DNA from: Flexivirga endophytica
GTDB lineage: Bacteria; Actinomycetota; Actinomycetes; Actinomycetales; Dermatophilaceae
Reading direction: 5' to 3'
DNA: 64,000 nucleotides
Assembly: GCF_014640635.1 (NCBI RefSeq)
Contig: NZ_BMHI01000006.1
Coordinates: 1-64,000 of the forward strand
Shown: positions 43,475 through 51,449 of the stretch, piece after piece
How the letters are laid out: each line of letters begins with the position of its first letter
How positions within the stretch are numbered: the stretch's first letter is position 1
Notes under the pieces: generated by a model
What the model was told of the DNA's origin: nothing
The model's input: the letters and a program-made list of their open reading frames with translations, nothing else
Database searches by the model: none
Made by a program: the position numbers and the translations under genes

Positions 43475-43837
43475 ATGGCGTGGCGGCGCAAGATCCCGGA
43501 GACCGACTTCGCGCGGTTGCAGCGCTGGTGTGAGTCGAAGGTGCCACCGCGTGACCGGCGCGAGGTGCGGATCGAGTGCCACATCCGTGGAACCTTCGTG
43601 ACGCTGTCCGAGGCGCGACCGAACTGGAGCGGCGACGGTGGCTGGACGCACCGGAAGGTCTGGCAATTGCGCTACTACGAGGAAGAGCAGCAGTGGGGGC
43701 TCTACTGGTATGCGCCGCGCACCGGCCGGTGGGGGCGTTATGCGCGTGGATTTCAGTTCCACTGCGGGTCGATGGTCGAGATGCTCGCTGAGATCGACCT
43801 CTATCCGGACCGCCTCTTGTGCCCTGACCGCTTCTAG
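43475..43837 (+). CDS. DUF3024-like conserved protein
   Basis: 120-residue small basic protein, rich in Trp, Arg and Tyr. Blocks REVRIECHIRGTFVTLSEAR and RYYEEEQQWGLYW look like the DUF3024 family, common in actinobacteria and of unknown function. It starts 5 bases after menB, with no strong ribosome site, so it is probably read from the menB message. Its 3' end overlaps the convergent MerR gene by four bases. Confidence 0.7.
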   Translation: MAWRRKIPETDFARLQRWCESKVPPRDRREVRIECHIRGTFVTLSEARPNWSGDGGWTHRKVWQLRYYEEEQQWGLYWYAPRTGRWGRYARGFQFHCGSMVEMLAEIDLYPDRLLCPDRF

Positions 43838-44217
43838 CTCGCGGTGGCGCTGTCTGTCGCATTCTCGGCGCGCCACCGCCGATTCATCGAGATCACCTCG
43901 TCGAGGGCGCGCAGCGTGGTGCGCAACTCGTCGATGTGCGCATTGAGCTTCGCGCGCTCGGTCAGCATCCGCTCGAACGCGTCGTCACTGCTTTCGATGC
44001 TCGGCGCGTAGGTACAGGGCAACAACTCGGTGATCACGCGGCTCGTCAGCCCCGCGCCATACAGCCGGCGCAGCAGCGCGACACGGTCGACCGCCTCCTC
44101 CGGGTAGTGCCGCTGCCCTGACGTGCTGCGCTCGGACGTGAGCAGTCCTTGCTCCTCGTAATAGCGCAGCGATCGCACGCTGGCGCCGGTTCGTTCGGCC
44201 AGCTCGCCGATCCGCAT
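43834..44217 (-). CDS. MerR family transcriptional regulator
   Basis: 127 residues with the MerR HTH at the very N-terminus: MRIGELAERTGASVRSLRYYEEQGLL, then SGQRHYPEEAVDRVALLRRL, and a coiled coil (about 80-115). No metal-binding Cys cluster is present apart from a single Cys in LLPCTYAP, so it senses something other than Hg/Zn. It is divergent from an Old Yellow Enzyme gene, with a MerR-type promoter between, so it probably activates that gene. Confidence 0.9.
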   Translation of the reverse strand: MRIGELAERTGASVRSLRYYEEQGLLTSERSTSGQRHYPEEAVDRVALLRRLYGAGLTSRVITELLPCTYAPSIESSDDAFERMLTERAKLNAHIDELRTTLRALDEVISMNRRWRAENATDSATAS

Positions 44218-44273
44218 TTCGATACCCCCATGGCCTGGTTGTTGCCTTGGTCACATCAGGGCGTCATGACTTG

Positions 44274-44293
44274 CCTCTGACGTCAATGTGAGG
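44274..44293. promoter_or_regulatory. MerR-type operator/promoter before the OYE gene
   Basis: CCTCTGACGTCAATGTGAGG has inverted ends CCTC/GAGG and lies between TTGCCT (44271-44276) and TTAGCG (44296-44301). That gives a 19-base spacer, the long spacer that MerR-class activators need. It precedes the OYE GTG by 48 bases. Confidence 0.6.
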
Positions 44294-44341
44294 TTTTAGC
44301 GTAGCCGACGTACCGGACGAATCGCACCAGAAGGAAGCACC

Positions 44342-45433
44342 GTGACCAATCTGTTCGAGCCCCACCGCGTCGGCGACCTCAGCCTGCCCAACCGTGTCGT
44401 GATGGCGCCGATGTCCAGGGTCCGCGGCACCGCCGACGGGCTCGCCACCGAGCGCATGGCCACCTATTTCGCCCAGCGGGCCGATGCCGGGCTGATCATC
44501 TCCGACGGGATCCAGCCCAATCTCGTCGGCACCTCCAACCCGGGAGCTGCCGGCCTGCGGACCGAGGAGGAGGCGGTCTCCTGGAAGCCGGTCACCGACG
44601 CCGTCCACGTCAACGGCGGGCGGATCTTCGCCCAGCTGATGCACGGCGGTCGGGTCGGCCACGAGCTCGTCACCGGGGTGCAGCCGGTCGGACCCTCGGC
44701 GGTCGCCATCAACGGATCCATCTTCACTCCCGACGGGATGAAGCCCGCGCCGGTGCCGCGGGCGTTGGCCACCGGCGAGGTCCCGGAACAGGCCGGCTCG
44801 TATGCCGAGGCGGCGACCCGGGCGATCGGTGCCGGCTTCGACGGCGTCGAGTTGCACGGCGCGAACGGCTACTTGATCGGGCAGTTCCTCTCCTCGAACG
44901 CGAACCTGCGCACCGACCGCTACGGCGGCTCGATCGCGGGCCGCATCCGGTTCGCGGTGGAGGCGGTCGAGGCCACCGTCGACGCGATCGGCGCCGGTCG
45001 GACCGGCATTCGACTGTCACCCGGAGCCGGGCTCTGGGACGTGACCGAGGAAGACGTCCCGCAGTTGTATGACGCCCTGCTCGCCGAGCTCAACAGGCTC
45101 GATCTGGCCTACGTGCACCTGGAGGCGACCGCTGACGAGACCACCATGCTGGCTCTGCGCCGACGCTGGGACGGCGCCTTCATGGTCAACCCCAGCACCT
45201 GGCTGGTGCGGGGTGAATCGCCATACGGTCCGGTGCCCACCAATCGCGAGTCGGCCGACCACTGGCTGGGCCTGGGTGCGGACCTCGTCAGTTTCGGCCG
45301 CGCTTACATTGCCAATCCCGATCTCGTCGAGCGGCTCCGGCTCGGACAGCCGCTTGCCGAGGCCGACCCGGCCACCTTCTTCGGTGGCGATGACAAGGGG
45401 CTCATCGACTACCCGCCCTACCGGAAACCTTGA
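44342..45433 (+). CDS. Old Yellow Enzyme family NADH:flavin oxidoreductase
   Basis: 363-residue FMN TIM-barrel ene-reductase. Marks: MAPMSRVRG (FMN site), AQLMHGGRVGH with conserved His, FDGVELHGANGYLIGQFLSS-adjacent NANLRTDRYGGS, and DLVSFGRAYIANPDLVERL for the phosphate site. It reduces activated alkenes or xenobiotics with NAD(P)H. GTG 44342 has AAGGAAG about 6 bases upstream. A divergent MerR gene and a MerR-type promoter suggest induction by an electrophile or similar stress. A nested palindrome follows at once after the stop. Confidence 0.92.
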   Translation: MTNLFEPHRVGDLSLPNRVVMAPMSRVRGTADGLATERMATYFAQRADAGLIISDGIQPNLVGTSNPGAAGLRTEEEAVSWKPVTDAVHVNGGRIFAQLMHGGRVGHELVTGVQPVGPSAVAINGSIFTPDGMKPAPVPRALATGEVPEQAGSYAEAATRAIGAGFDGVELHGANGYLIGQFLSSNANLRTDRYGGSIAGRIRFAVEAVEATVDAIGAGRTGIRLSPGAGLWDVTEEDVPQLYDALLAELNRLDLAYVHLEATADETTMLALRRRWDGAFMVNPSTWLVRGESPYGPVPTNRESADHWLGLGADLVSFGRAYIANPDLVERLRLGQPLAEADPATFFGGDDKGLIDYPPYRKP

Positions 45434-45521
45434 CCGAGCGGACAGGAAACAGCCTGAGGGGATACGAAAATCAGCTGTTCCGAAGCCGATTTCGGTGTCC
45501 GGTCGGTGCGTATCCTGTCCG
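45434..45521. repeat. Nested palindromic element (CCGAGCGGACA family), after the OYE gene
   Basis: Starts directly after the stop with CCGAGCGGACAGGAAA, as the element after hemB starts CCGAGCGGACACTAAA; about 31 of the first 40 bases agree. Arms CGGACAGGA (45439-45447) and TCCTGTCCG (45513-45521) are perfect, and GGATACG (45460-45466) pairs with CGTATCC (45509-45515). Probably also a terminator. Confidence 0.75.
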
Positions 45522-45539
45522 GTCGATCTGCGGGCAGCT

Positions 45540-45977
45540 TCAGTGCCGGTGGTGCGGCTCGAGGGCCCGGCGCAGCAGGTCGGCGAGCGTTTGCTGCTGC
45601 TCGTCGGTCAGGTGCCCGAAGAACTCGTCACCCTTCTGTGCGCGCACCCGCGCGACCCGTCGACGTAAGGCCCATCCTTCGTCGGTCAGGGTGATCGTCA
45701 CCGCGCGTCGGTCGGTCGGGTCGGGTGATCGGCGTACGAGTCCACGTCCCTCCAACCCGTCGACCACCTCCGTGGCAGAGCGGGGCGCGATGTCCAGCCG
45801 CGCCGCGATATCGCTCAACCGTGGCGGGTGCTCGCCATACCGTTCGATCACGCCGAGCGCGCGCGACTGGCTCGGCGTCAGCCCGAAGGGCTCCAACTCG
45901 CTCCGGCTCGCGCGCCGCAGGGCGCGCGAGGTGTGCAGCACGAGCTGGGAGAGCGACAACTCCGGCTGGTCGTCCAT
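45540..45977 (-). CDS. MarR family transcriptional regulator (probable ABC exporter regulator)
   Basis: 145 residues with a MarR winged helix: FGLTPSQSRALGVIERYGEHPP, LSDIAARLDIAPRSATEVVDGLEGRGLV (about 50-78) and the wing SPDPTDRRAVTITLTDEG. The palindromic site at 46016-46030, 39 bases before its ATG, is nearly the same as one before the ABC exporter at 47671, so it probably represses both itself and the pump. It faces the OYE gene and follows the hydrolase gene on the minus strand. Confidence 0.88.
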   Translation of the reverse strand: MDDQPELSLSQLVLHTSRALRRASRSELEPFGLTPSQSRALGVIERYGEHPPRLSDIAARLDIAPRSATEVVDGLEGRGLVRRSPDPTDRRAVTITLTDEGWALRRRVARVRAQKGDEFFGHLTDEQQQTLADLLRRALEPHHRH

Positions 45978-46015
45978 GCGGGCAGTGTATGGCGCTCGGA
46001 CGGGGTTACATCAAG

Positions 46016-46030
46016 GTGAGGCAACCTCAC
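46016..46030. promoter_or_regulatory. MarR operator copy 1 (before marR at 45977)
   Basis: GTGAGGCAACCTCAC has arms GTGAGG/CCTCAC. The same core, as GTGAGGTAACCTCAC, stands before the ABC exporter gene. Both are preceded by GGTTACA at the same distance of five bases (46004-46010 here). Confidence 0.75.
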
Positions 46031-46064
46031 CACCGCTGCGCCGGCGGAGGCCGGCCGGCGGTGG

Positions 46065-46997
46065 TCAGCCGGCCACGGCCACAGGCTGCTCCGCGGGTTC
46101 GTTCCGCGCGCTGAGTTGCTCCTCGACGAAGCGGGCGACCCGGTCGAGGGCAGCGTCACCCTCGCCGAGGATCGCCGCGAACGCCTGGAAGACGTGCGCG
46201 ACGCCGGGCGTGATGTCGAGGGTGACGGCGACGTCGTCGGCCGCGGCCTTGACTGCCAGGGCGGTCGCGTCGTCGAGCAACACCTCGTGCGAGCCGGCCT
46301 GGATGAGCAGCGGCGGCAGCCCGCGCAGGTCTGCGAACGCCGGGCTGACCCGTGGGTCGGTCGGTGCCGTGCCGGTGCCGTCGAGGTAGTCGCCCACCCG
46401 GTTGTGGATGGCCTGAGCGGTGATGTTGGGGTCGAGTTCGGACTTGCTCGCGAAGCTCGCGCCCCCGGCGGTGAGGTCCGTCATCGGGGACATCAGCACG
46501 GCAGCCCTGGGCATCGTCACCCCCGCGGTCCTGACTGCGACGAGCAACTCGACGGCGAGGTTGCCACCGGCGGACTCGCCGCTGACGACGACGGGTAGGT
46601 CGGTGCTCCGTAGCAGGGCACGGTAGGCGGCATTGACGTCGTCCAGTCCGGCAGGGAACGGATGCTCAGGGGCGAGCCGGTATTCGACCGACACGACGCT
46701 CATGCCGGTGCGGCGAGCGAGATCGGAGGCGAGTCCGAGTGAGCCGGCGGCCGAGCCGAGCGCGAAGCCGCCGCCGTGGATGTGGAAGAGGACGCCGCGC
46801 GGTTCGACACCGTCGATGGTCGCCCGGGCCACCGGCACGCCACCGAGCTCGTCGGAGCTGGTGAGGACATCCGAGGGCAGGGGCTGTTCGGTGAGCAAGC
46901 CTTCGAGGAGTGGACGCTGCACGGCGAGGTCGCCGCCGAGGTCGAAGGGCGCGTTGCGCAGCAGTTGGTCGACGAATTGGCGTTGTTGGAGGGTCAT
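46065..46997 (-). CDS. Alpha/beta hydrolase (HSL/esterase family)
   Basis: 310-residue esterase of the hormone-sensitive-lipase group. The oxyanion hole motif HIHGGGFALGS is near 72-82, the nucleophile Ser in VSGESAGGNL near 138-147, the acid in the DPRVSPAF region, and the catalytic His in GVAHVFQ near 270. Substrates are small esters. It is divergent from a MarR gene across 105 bases that hold a perfect palindrome, so that regulator probably controls it. Confidence 0.88.
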   Translation of the reverse strand: MTLQQRQFVDQLLRNAPFDLGGDLAVQRPLLEGLLTEQPLPSDVLTSSDELGGVPVARATIDGVEPRGVLFHIHGGGFALGSAAGSLGLASDLARRTGMSVVSVEYRLAPEHPFPAGLDDVNAAYRALLRSTDLPVVVSGESAGGNLAVELLVAVRTAGVTMPRAAVLMSPMTDLTAGGASFASKSELDPNITAQAIHNRVGDYLDGTGTAPTDPRVSPAFADLRGLPPLLIQAGSHEVLLDDATALAVKAAADDVAVTLDITPGVAHVFQAFAAILGEGDAALDRVARFVEEQLSARNEPAEQPVAVAG

Positions 46998-47058
46998 GGC
47001 TGATTCCTGTTCGTGAGGTGGGGTCGGCTGCGTGCCGGCTCACGAGATATAGATTAGC

Positions 47059-47073
47059 ACTAATTAAATTAGT
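47059..47073. promoter_or_regulatory. Operator between hydrolase and MarR genes
   Basis: ACTAATTAAATTAGT is a perfect 7-1-7 palindrome, flanked by a wider inverted pair AGATTA (47051-47056) and TAATCT (47091-47096). It lies between the divergent hydrolase (ATG 46997) and MarR (ATG 47103) genes. A TTAATC -10-like hexamer 7 bases before the MarR ATG overlaps the right outer arm. Confidence 0.75.
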
Positions 47074-47102
47074 AACAACTTACTGCGTGTTAATCTACCT
47101 GG

Positions 47103-47558
47103 ATGAACACGGAGACTGCCCAGCTGCGCCAGGTCTTCGACGACCTGGTGAGGTTCGAGACGATGCTGTGGGCGGCGGTCGACGAGCGCCTGCAGGCCGA
47201 GTGCGATCTGAGCCTGGGCAGTCTCAACGCCCTGTTGGTGATCGACGCCACGCCGGCCTGCCGTGTCCAGGACATTGCCCGCGCGGTGGCCATCACGGTC
47301 GGCGGGGCCAGTCAGGCCGTCGACCGGCTGGAGAGGTCGGGATGGTGTGCGCGCGAGTCCAATCCGGCCGACCGGCGATCTTCCATCGTCGTGCTGACTC
47401 CCGCTGGCGAGGCGCTCGTCCGGCGTGCGGGTCCGGTCTTCGACGAGGAGCTCGAGCGACTGCTGAGCGCGCCGCTGACGCCGCGCGCGCTCGATGTGCT
47501 CGCGCGGACCCTCGGCACGCTGCGCGGGGCGATCGCGGGCCCGTCGGCGCGGAAGTAG
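47103..47558 (+). CDS. MarR family transcriptional regulator
   Basis: 151 residues, MarR fold: LSLGSLNALLVIDATPA, VQDIARAVAITVGGASQAVDRLERSGW at the HTH (about 58-84), and the wing NPADRRSSIVVLTPAG. The divergent esterase gene and the palindrome between them make a self-contained regulator-effector pair. The start ATG lies 7 bases after a TTAATC hexamer, so the mRNA may lack a leader. The ABC exporter gene follows 112 bases downstream but has its own different operator. Confidence 0.87.
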   Translation: MNTETAQLRQVFDDLVRFETMLWAAVDERLQAECDLSLGSLNALLVIDATPACRVQDIARAVAITVGGASQAVDRLERSGWCARESNPADRRSSIVVLTPAGEALVRRAGPVFDEELERLLSAPLTPRALDVLARTLGTLRGAIAGPSARK

Positions 47559-47622
47559 GTGCACACGGCCTGAGGATGCGGGCGTGCGGGAATGGTTCGG
47601 CGGTCGGTGTGGTTACAGGAAT

Positions 47623-47637
47623 GTGAGGTAACCTCAC
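47623..47637. promoter_or_regulatory. MarR operator copy 2 (before the ABC exporter)
   Basis: GTGAGGTAACCTCAC is a perfect 7-1-7 palindrome 33 bases before the exporter ATG. It differs by one base from the site before the MarR gene at 45977, and the GGTTACA five bases to its left is also shared. This ties the two genes to one regulator. Confidence 0.78.
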
Positions 47638-47670
47638 CAATGCTTCCGATCGAAAGGCAGGTGCTGCCGT

Positions 47671-49548
47671 ATGACGGCCACCACCACACTTCCCGGCACC
47701 CGCCCTCCCGGCGGCGGCCGTGGCGGACCGCCGCCGAGCGTCCGCGCGAGCCGTAAGAAGGACCCCGCCGACGTCGCCCAGCTCGAGCAACATCCGGTCC
47801 CGCTTCGCCGGATCGCTGCACTCTTCGGCCCGCACCGGCGCCCGCTCTCCGTCGTCACCGCCATCATCGTGATCAGTTCGTCGATCGGACTGGTCACGCC
47901 GTTCCTGACCAAGCACCTCATCGACGATGCCATTCCGCACCAGGACGTGCGGCTCCTGCTGATGCTGGTCGGCGGCATGCTCGCCGTCACCATCGTCACG
48001 CAGGCACTCGGCGTCATACAGACGTGGCTGTCGACCAAGATGGGCCAGCAGGTCATGCACGGGCTGCGCACCGACCTCTTCAGCCACCTGCAGCGCCTGC
48101 CGCTCGGGTTCTTCACCCGCACCCGCGGCGGCGAGGTTCAGTCCCGGCTGACCAACGACGTCAACGCCATGCAGGGCGTCGTCACCAACTCCGCGACCTC
48201 GGTCGCCACCAACATCACCACCGCCGTCGGCACCGCTGCTGCCATGGTCGTGCTCTCCTGGCGGCTCTCCCTGCTCAGCCTCCTCGTCCTGCCGCCGGCG
48301 ATCTGGCTGACGCGTCGCGTCGCCCGACTGCGCCGCACCATCCAGTCCCGTGCCCAACGCGCCCTGGCCGACATGCAGACCCAGATCGAGGAGTCGCTGT
48401 CGATCAGCGGGGTGATCCTGTCCAAGACGGTCGGCTCCGGCCCGGCGCTGTCCCACCGATTCCACGAAACTTCCTCGGAACTCACCGAACTCGAGCTCCA
48501 GTCGCAGATGGCCGGGCGCTGGCGGATGGGCACCATGGCGATCGTGTTCTCCGCCATACCCGCGCTGATCTACCTGGCGGCTGGTCTGCCGGCAACCAGC
48601 GGCGGTATGACGATCGGCACGCTCGTCGCCTTCACAGCGCTGCAGTCGGCGTTGTTCCGACCGATGCTCGGCGTGCTCAACGTCGGCGCCGAGGTCGTGA
48701 CCTCGATGGCGCTGTTCAGCCGCGTCTTCGAGTTCCTCGACATGCCCGTGACGATCGACGATCCGGCCGACCCGACGCCCGTCGACCCGGGCACGGCCCA
48801 GGGCGACGTGACGCTGACCGACGTCACGTTCCGGTATGACGGAGCCGACCGCAACGCGCTCGACCACATCGACCTGGAGCTGCCCGCCGGCAAGCAGGTC
48901 GCCCTCGTCGGCGCGACCGGCTCGGGCAAGTCCACCCTCGCCGGACTGATCTCCCGCCTGCACGACCCGACCGCCGGGGCGGTGCGCATCGACGGTGTCG
49001 ACCTGCGGGACATGACCCTGCAGAACGTCTCCGCGCTGGTCGGTGTCGTCTCGCAGCAGAGCTACCTGCTGCACACGACGATCCGCGAGAACCTGCGCTA
49101 CGCATCGCCGGACGCGACCGACGAGCAGATCGAGCAGGCCGCTCGCGCGGCCCAGGTCCACGACCTCATCACAGCGTTACCGGACGGCTACGACACCCTC
49201 GTCGGCGCTCGCGGGCACCGCTTCTCCGGCGGTGAGCAGCAACGCATCGCGCTCGCCCGGACCATCCTGCGCGACCCCGCCGTGCTGGTGCTCGACGAAG
49301 CCACCAGCGCACTCGACAACACGACCGAGCGCGCCGTACAACTCGCACTGGACGAGGTCAGCCGCGGGCGCACCACGCTGACGATCGCGCATCGGTTGTC
49401 CACCATCCAGGGCGCCGACCTGATCGTCGTCCTCGACGGCGGTCGCCTCGTCGAGCGCGGCACGCACGACGATCTGCTGGCGCGGGGCGGCCGATATGCG
49501 GCTCTCTGGAACTCCCAGTCGAACCGATCCGTCAGCACCAAATACTGA
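47671..49548 (+). CDS. ABC transporter, fused permease and ATP-binding domains (exporter)
   Basis: 625-residue half-transporter of the MsbA/LmrA type. A Pro/Gly-rich N-terminal tail precedes six helices (about 58-350). The nucleotide-binding domain has Walker A GATGSGKST near 417, Q-loop VVSQQSYL, signature FSGGEQQRI (a variant of LSGGQ), Walker B VLVLDEATSALD and the H-loop IAHRLST. It probably works as a homodimer that pumps lipids or drugs out. A MarR operator in front indicates induction by a toxic substrate. Confidence 0.92.
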   Translation: MTATTTLPGTRPPGGGRGGPPPSVRASRKKDPADVAQLEQHPVPLRRIAALFGPHRRPLSVVTAIIVISSSIGLVTPFLTKHLIDDAIPHQDVRLLLMLVGGMLAVTIVTQALGVIQTWLSTKMGQQVMHGLRTDLFSHLQRLPLGFFTRTRGGEVQSRLTNDVNAMQGVVTNSATSVATNITTAVGTAAAMVVLSWRLSLLSLLVLPPAIWLTRRVARLRRTIQSRAQRALADMQTQIEESLSISGVILSKTVGSGPALSHRFHETSSELTELELQSQMAGRWRMGTMAIVFSAIPALIYLAAGLPATSGGMTIGTLVAFTALQSALFRPMLGVLNVGAEVVTSMALFSRVFEFLDMPVTIDDPADPTPVDPGTAQGDVTLTDVTFRYDGADRNALDHIDLELPAGKQVALVGATGSGKSTLAGLISRLHDPTAGAVRIDGVDLRDMTLQNVSALVGVVSQQSYLLHTTIRENLRYASPDATDEQIEQAARAAQVHDLITALPDGYDTLVGARGHRFSGGEQQRIALARTILRDPAVLVLDEATSALDNTTERAVQLALDEVSRGRTTLTIAHRLSTIQGADLIVVLDGGRLVERGTHDDLLARGGRYAALWNSQSNRSVSTKY

Positions 49549-49617
49549 TCCGGTGGACGTGACCGACGGCCACGTGGTCTGCTGACAGCTCCACACACCG
49601 GCAACCGGGAGACGACC

Positions 49618-50277
49618 ATGCAGGTGCCCAAACGACGCGGTCTCGCGCTGACCATCATCGGCGCGGTGCTGATGCTGCTCATCGCGCCCGCCGCTGCCGG
49701 CATCGGCATCTGGAAGGGTGTTTCCGGCGGCATGAACGCCGTGAGCGACACCGCGTGGATCGAGCCGGGCAGGACGGTGCACCTGACCGGCGTCGACGAT
49801 CAGACGATCCTGGTCGAAGGACGATACGAAACCGGCGAACCGCTGCCCGCCTGCGACGTCACCGGTCCAGGTGACCGGCGGATCACCGTGGACCAGGGCA
49901 CCGCCCGACTGTCGATGGACTGGGGCGGCACCGCCTACACGCGGGCCGGCACCTTCCACCCGGTCGGTGCCGGTGACTACGCGATCGACTGCAGCGATCA
50001 TCGCGCCAAGGTGATCAGTTCCGCTGTGGCCGACGACGTGGCGCGGCGTGTGCTGGTGCCGCTCGGCATCGGTCTGGGCATCGGCGTGCTCGCGTTCATG
50101 GCGGGCGTGGTGTTGCTGATCGTCGGCATCATCAAGCTGGTCAAGTCGGGGCAGGAGCGCTCCCGCGCCAAGGCCGCCGCCGCGGGCTGGCCGGGCTACG
50201 GACCCGGCGGCGGGCAGCCGCACGGACAACAACCGCCATACCCACCGGGGAACCCCGACGACCCCTATCGCCGCTGA
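49618..50277 (+). CDS. Membrane protein of unknown function
   Basis: 219 residues. A first transmembrane helix at about 9-32, an extracytoplasmic beta-rich middle part (about 40-135) with two Cys (ACDV and IDCSD) that could pair, a second helix at about 142-168, and a Gly/Pro/Gln-rich cytoplasmic tail ending PPYPPGNPDDPYRR. It follows the ABC exporter by 69 bases and may be in the same message. I do not recognise a domain. Confidence 0.7.
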   Translation: MQVPKRRGLALTIIGAVLMLLIAPAAAGIGIWKGVSGGMNAVSDTAWIEPGRTVHLTGVDDQTILVEGRYETGEPLPACDVTGPGDRRITVDQGTARLSMDWGGTAYTRAGTFHPVGAGDYAIDCSDHRAKVISSAVADDVARRVLVPLGIGLGIGVLAFMAGVVLLIVGIIKLVKSGQERSRAKAAAAGWPGYGPGGGQPHGQQPPYPPGNPDDPYRR

Positions 50278-50292
50278 CGTATCGTTCGCGTC

Positions 50293-50940
50293 GTGTATGA
50301 CGCCGTGTATGACGCTGACCGGCTCGTCGTCGGATTCGACCTCGACATGACCCTCGTCGACTCCCGACAGGGAATCGTCGACTGCATGCAGCGCACGCTG
50401 CGGACACGTGGCGTGACAGCCACCGAACAGCAGCTGTGGCCGCTGATCGGTGCACCGTTGCTTGACAACCTGGCGCTGTTCCTGCCGGACGACCAGGTCG
50501 AGGACGCAGCCACCGACTACCGGGCCGACTACCTCGTGCAGGCCATCGAGGTGACGGTGCTGCTCCCCGGTGCCCGCGATCTCGTCGATGCCATCCACGC
50601 CGCGGGCGGCAAGGTGCTGGTCGTCAGCGCCAAGAATCCCGCCGCGGTGCAGGCCGTGCTGGAGCACGTCGGCATCACACCGGACATCGTGGTCGGTGAC
50701 CTCTTCGGTCATGACAAGGCGGGCCCGCTGAGCGAGCACCATGCGACGGCATACATCGGCGATCACAGCGGTGACATGCACGCAGCCGGCACGGCCGGCG
50801 TCCGTGCGGTCGGTGTCACGACCGGTCCGACAGATGCCGCCGCGCTGCTCGCGGCCGGCGCCGACGTCGTCGTGGACGACCTCGCCGAGCTGGTGCCACG
50901 CCTGGCCGATCTGGCCGCGGGAGCGCCCGCGGCGAAGTGA
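50293..50940 (+). CDS. HAD family hydrolase
   Basis: 215-residue haloacid-dehalogenase-fold phosphatase. Motif I FDLDMTLVDS carries both Asp (about 15-17); motif II is VLVVSAKN; motif III Lys is in GHDKAGPL; motif IV reads IGDHSGDMHAA. The family resembles phosphoglycolate phosphatase (Gph), but the substrate is not settled. GTG 50293 begins the ORF, 15 bases after the membrane protein stop. A cold-shock gene follows after 124 bases that hold a palindrome. Confidence 0.87.
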   Translation: MYDAVYDADRLVVGFDLDMTLVDSRQGIVDCMQRTLRTRGVTATEQQLWPLIGAPLLDNLALFLPDDQVEDAATDYRADYLVQAIEVTVLLPGARDLVDAIHAAGGKVLVVSAKNPAAVQAVLEHVGITPDIVVGDLFGHDKAGPLSEHHATAYIGDHSGDMHAAGTAGVRAVGVTTGPTDAAALLAAGADVVVDDLAELVPRLADLAAGAPAAK

Positions 50941-50958
50941 CCTCTCCCGGATGGCAAA

Positions 50959-50974
50959 CGATTCGATCGAATCG
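50959..50974. promoter_or_regulatory. Perfect 16-bp palindrome upstream of the cold-shock gene
   Basis: CGATTCGATCGAATCG is a perfect inverted repeat without spacer, 90 bases before the cold-shock GTG and 18 bases after the HAD stop. It could be an operator; nothing in the window identifies the protein. A TTAATC hexamer stands downstream at about 50986. Confidence 0.45.
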
Positions 50975-51064
50975 CCGCTGACGGGTTAATCTTGCGCCGC
51001 AAGCATCGCGCACACGCGGGCCACGCTTCCCCCTGAACAACCGCAACAATCAAGTAGGTGTCAC

Positions 51065-51448
51065 GTGCCTTCCGGCAAGGTCAAGTTCTTCGACTCGGAC
51101 AAGGGCTTCGGGTTCGTCTCCGGCGACGACGGGCAGGATGTCTTCCTGCCCTCGAGCGCGTTGCCGGCCGGTGTCACATCGGTCAAGGCCGGCACCCGCA
51201 TCGACTATTCGGTCGCCGAGGGCCGTCGCGGCGCGCAGGCGCTCAGCGTCACGCTGCGCGACGCGTCCCCGTCCCTCGCCGCGCGCCACCGCAAGCCCGC
51301 CGACGACATGGCGATGATCGTCGAGGACCTGATCAAGTTGCTCGACGACCTCGGCAACGGCCTGCGCCGTGGCCGCTACCCCGACAAGCGGCACGCGGAC
51401 AAGGTCGTGTCCGTGCTGCGCGCTGTCGCCGACGATCTGGAGGTCTGA
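51065..51448 (+). CDS. Cold-shock domain protein with C-terminal extension
   Basis: 127 residues. The first 65 are a cold-shock OB fold: GKVKFFDSDKGFGFVSGDDG carries RNP1 and DVFLPSSAL replaces the usual DVFVHxSAL (RNP2). A second helical part of about 60 residues follows, with MAMIVEDLIKLLDDLGNGLR and a basic stretch. This extended form is typical of actinobacteria. It binds RNA or ssDNA in the cytoplasm. GTG 51065 starts at the conserved Met/Pro position. It stands next to a DUF3027 gene, an arrangement I recall from other actinobacteria. Confidence 0.9.
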   Translation: MPSGKVKFFDSDKGFGFVSGDDGQDVFLPSSALPAGVTSVKAGTRIDYSVAEGRRGAQALSVTLRDASPSLAARHRKPADDMAMIVEDLIKLLDDLGNGLRRGRYPDKRHADKVVSVLRAVADDLEV

Positions 51449-51449
51449 C

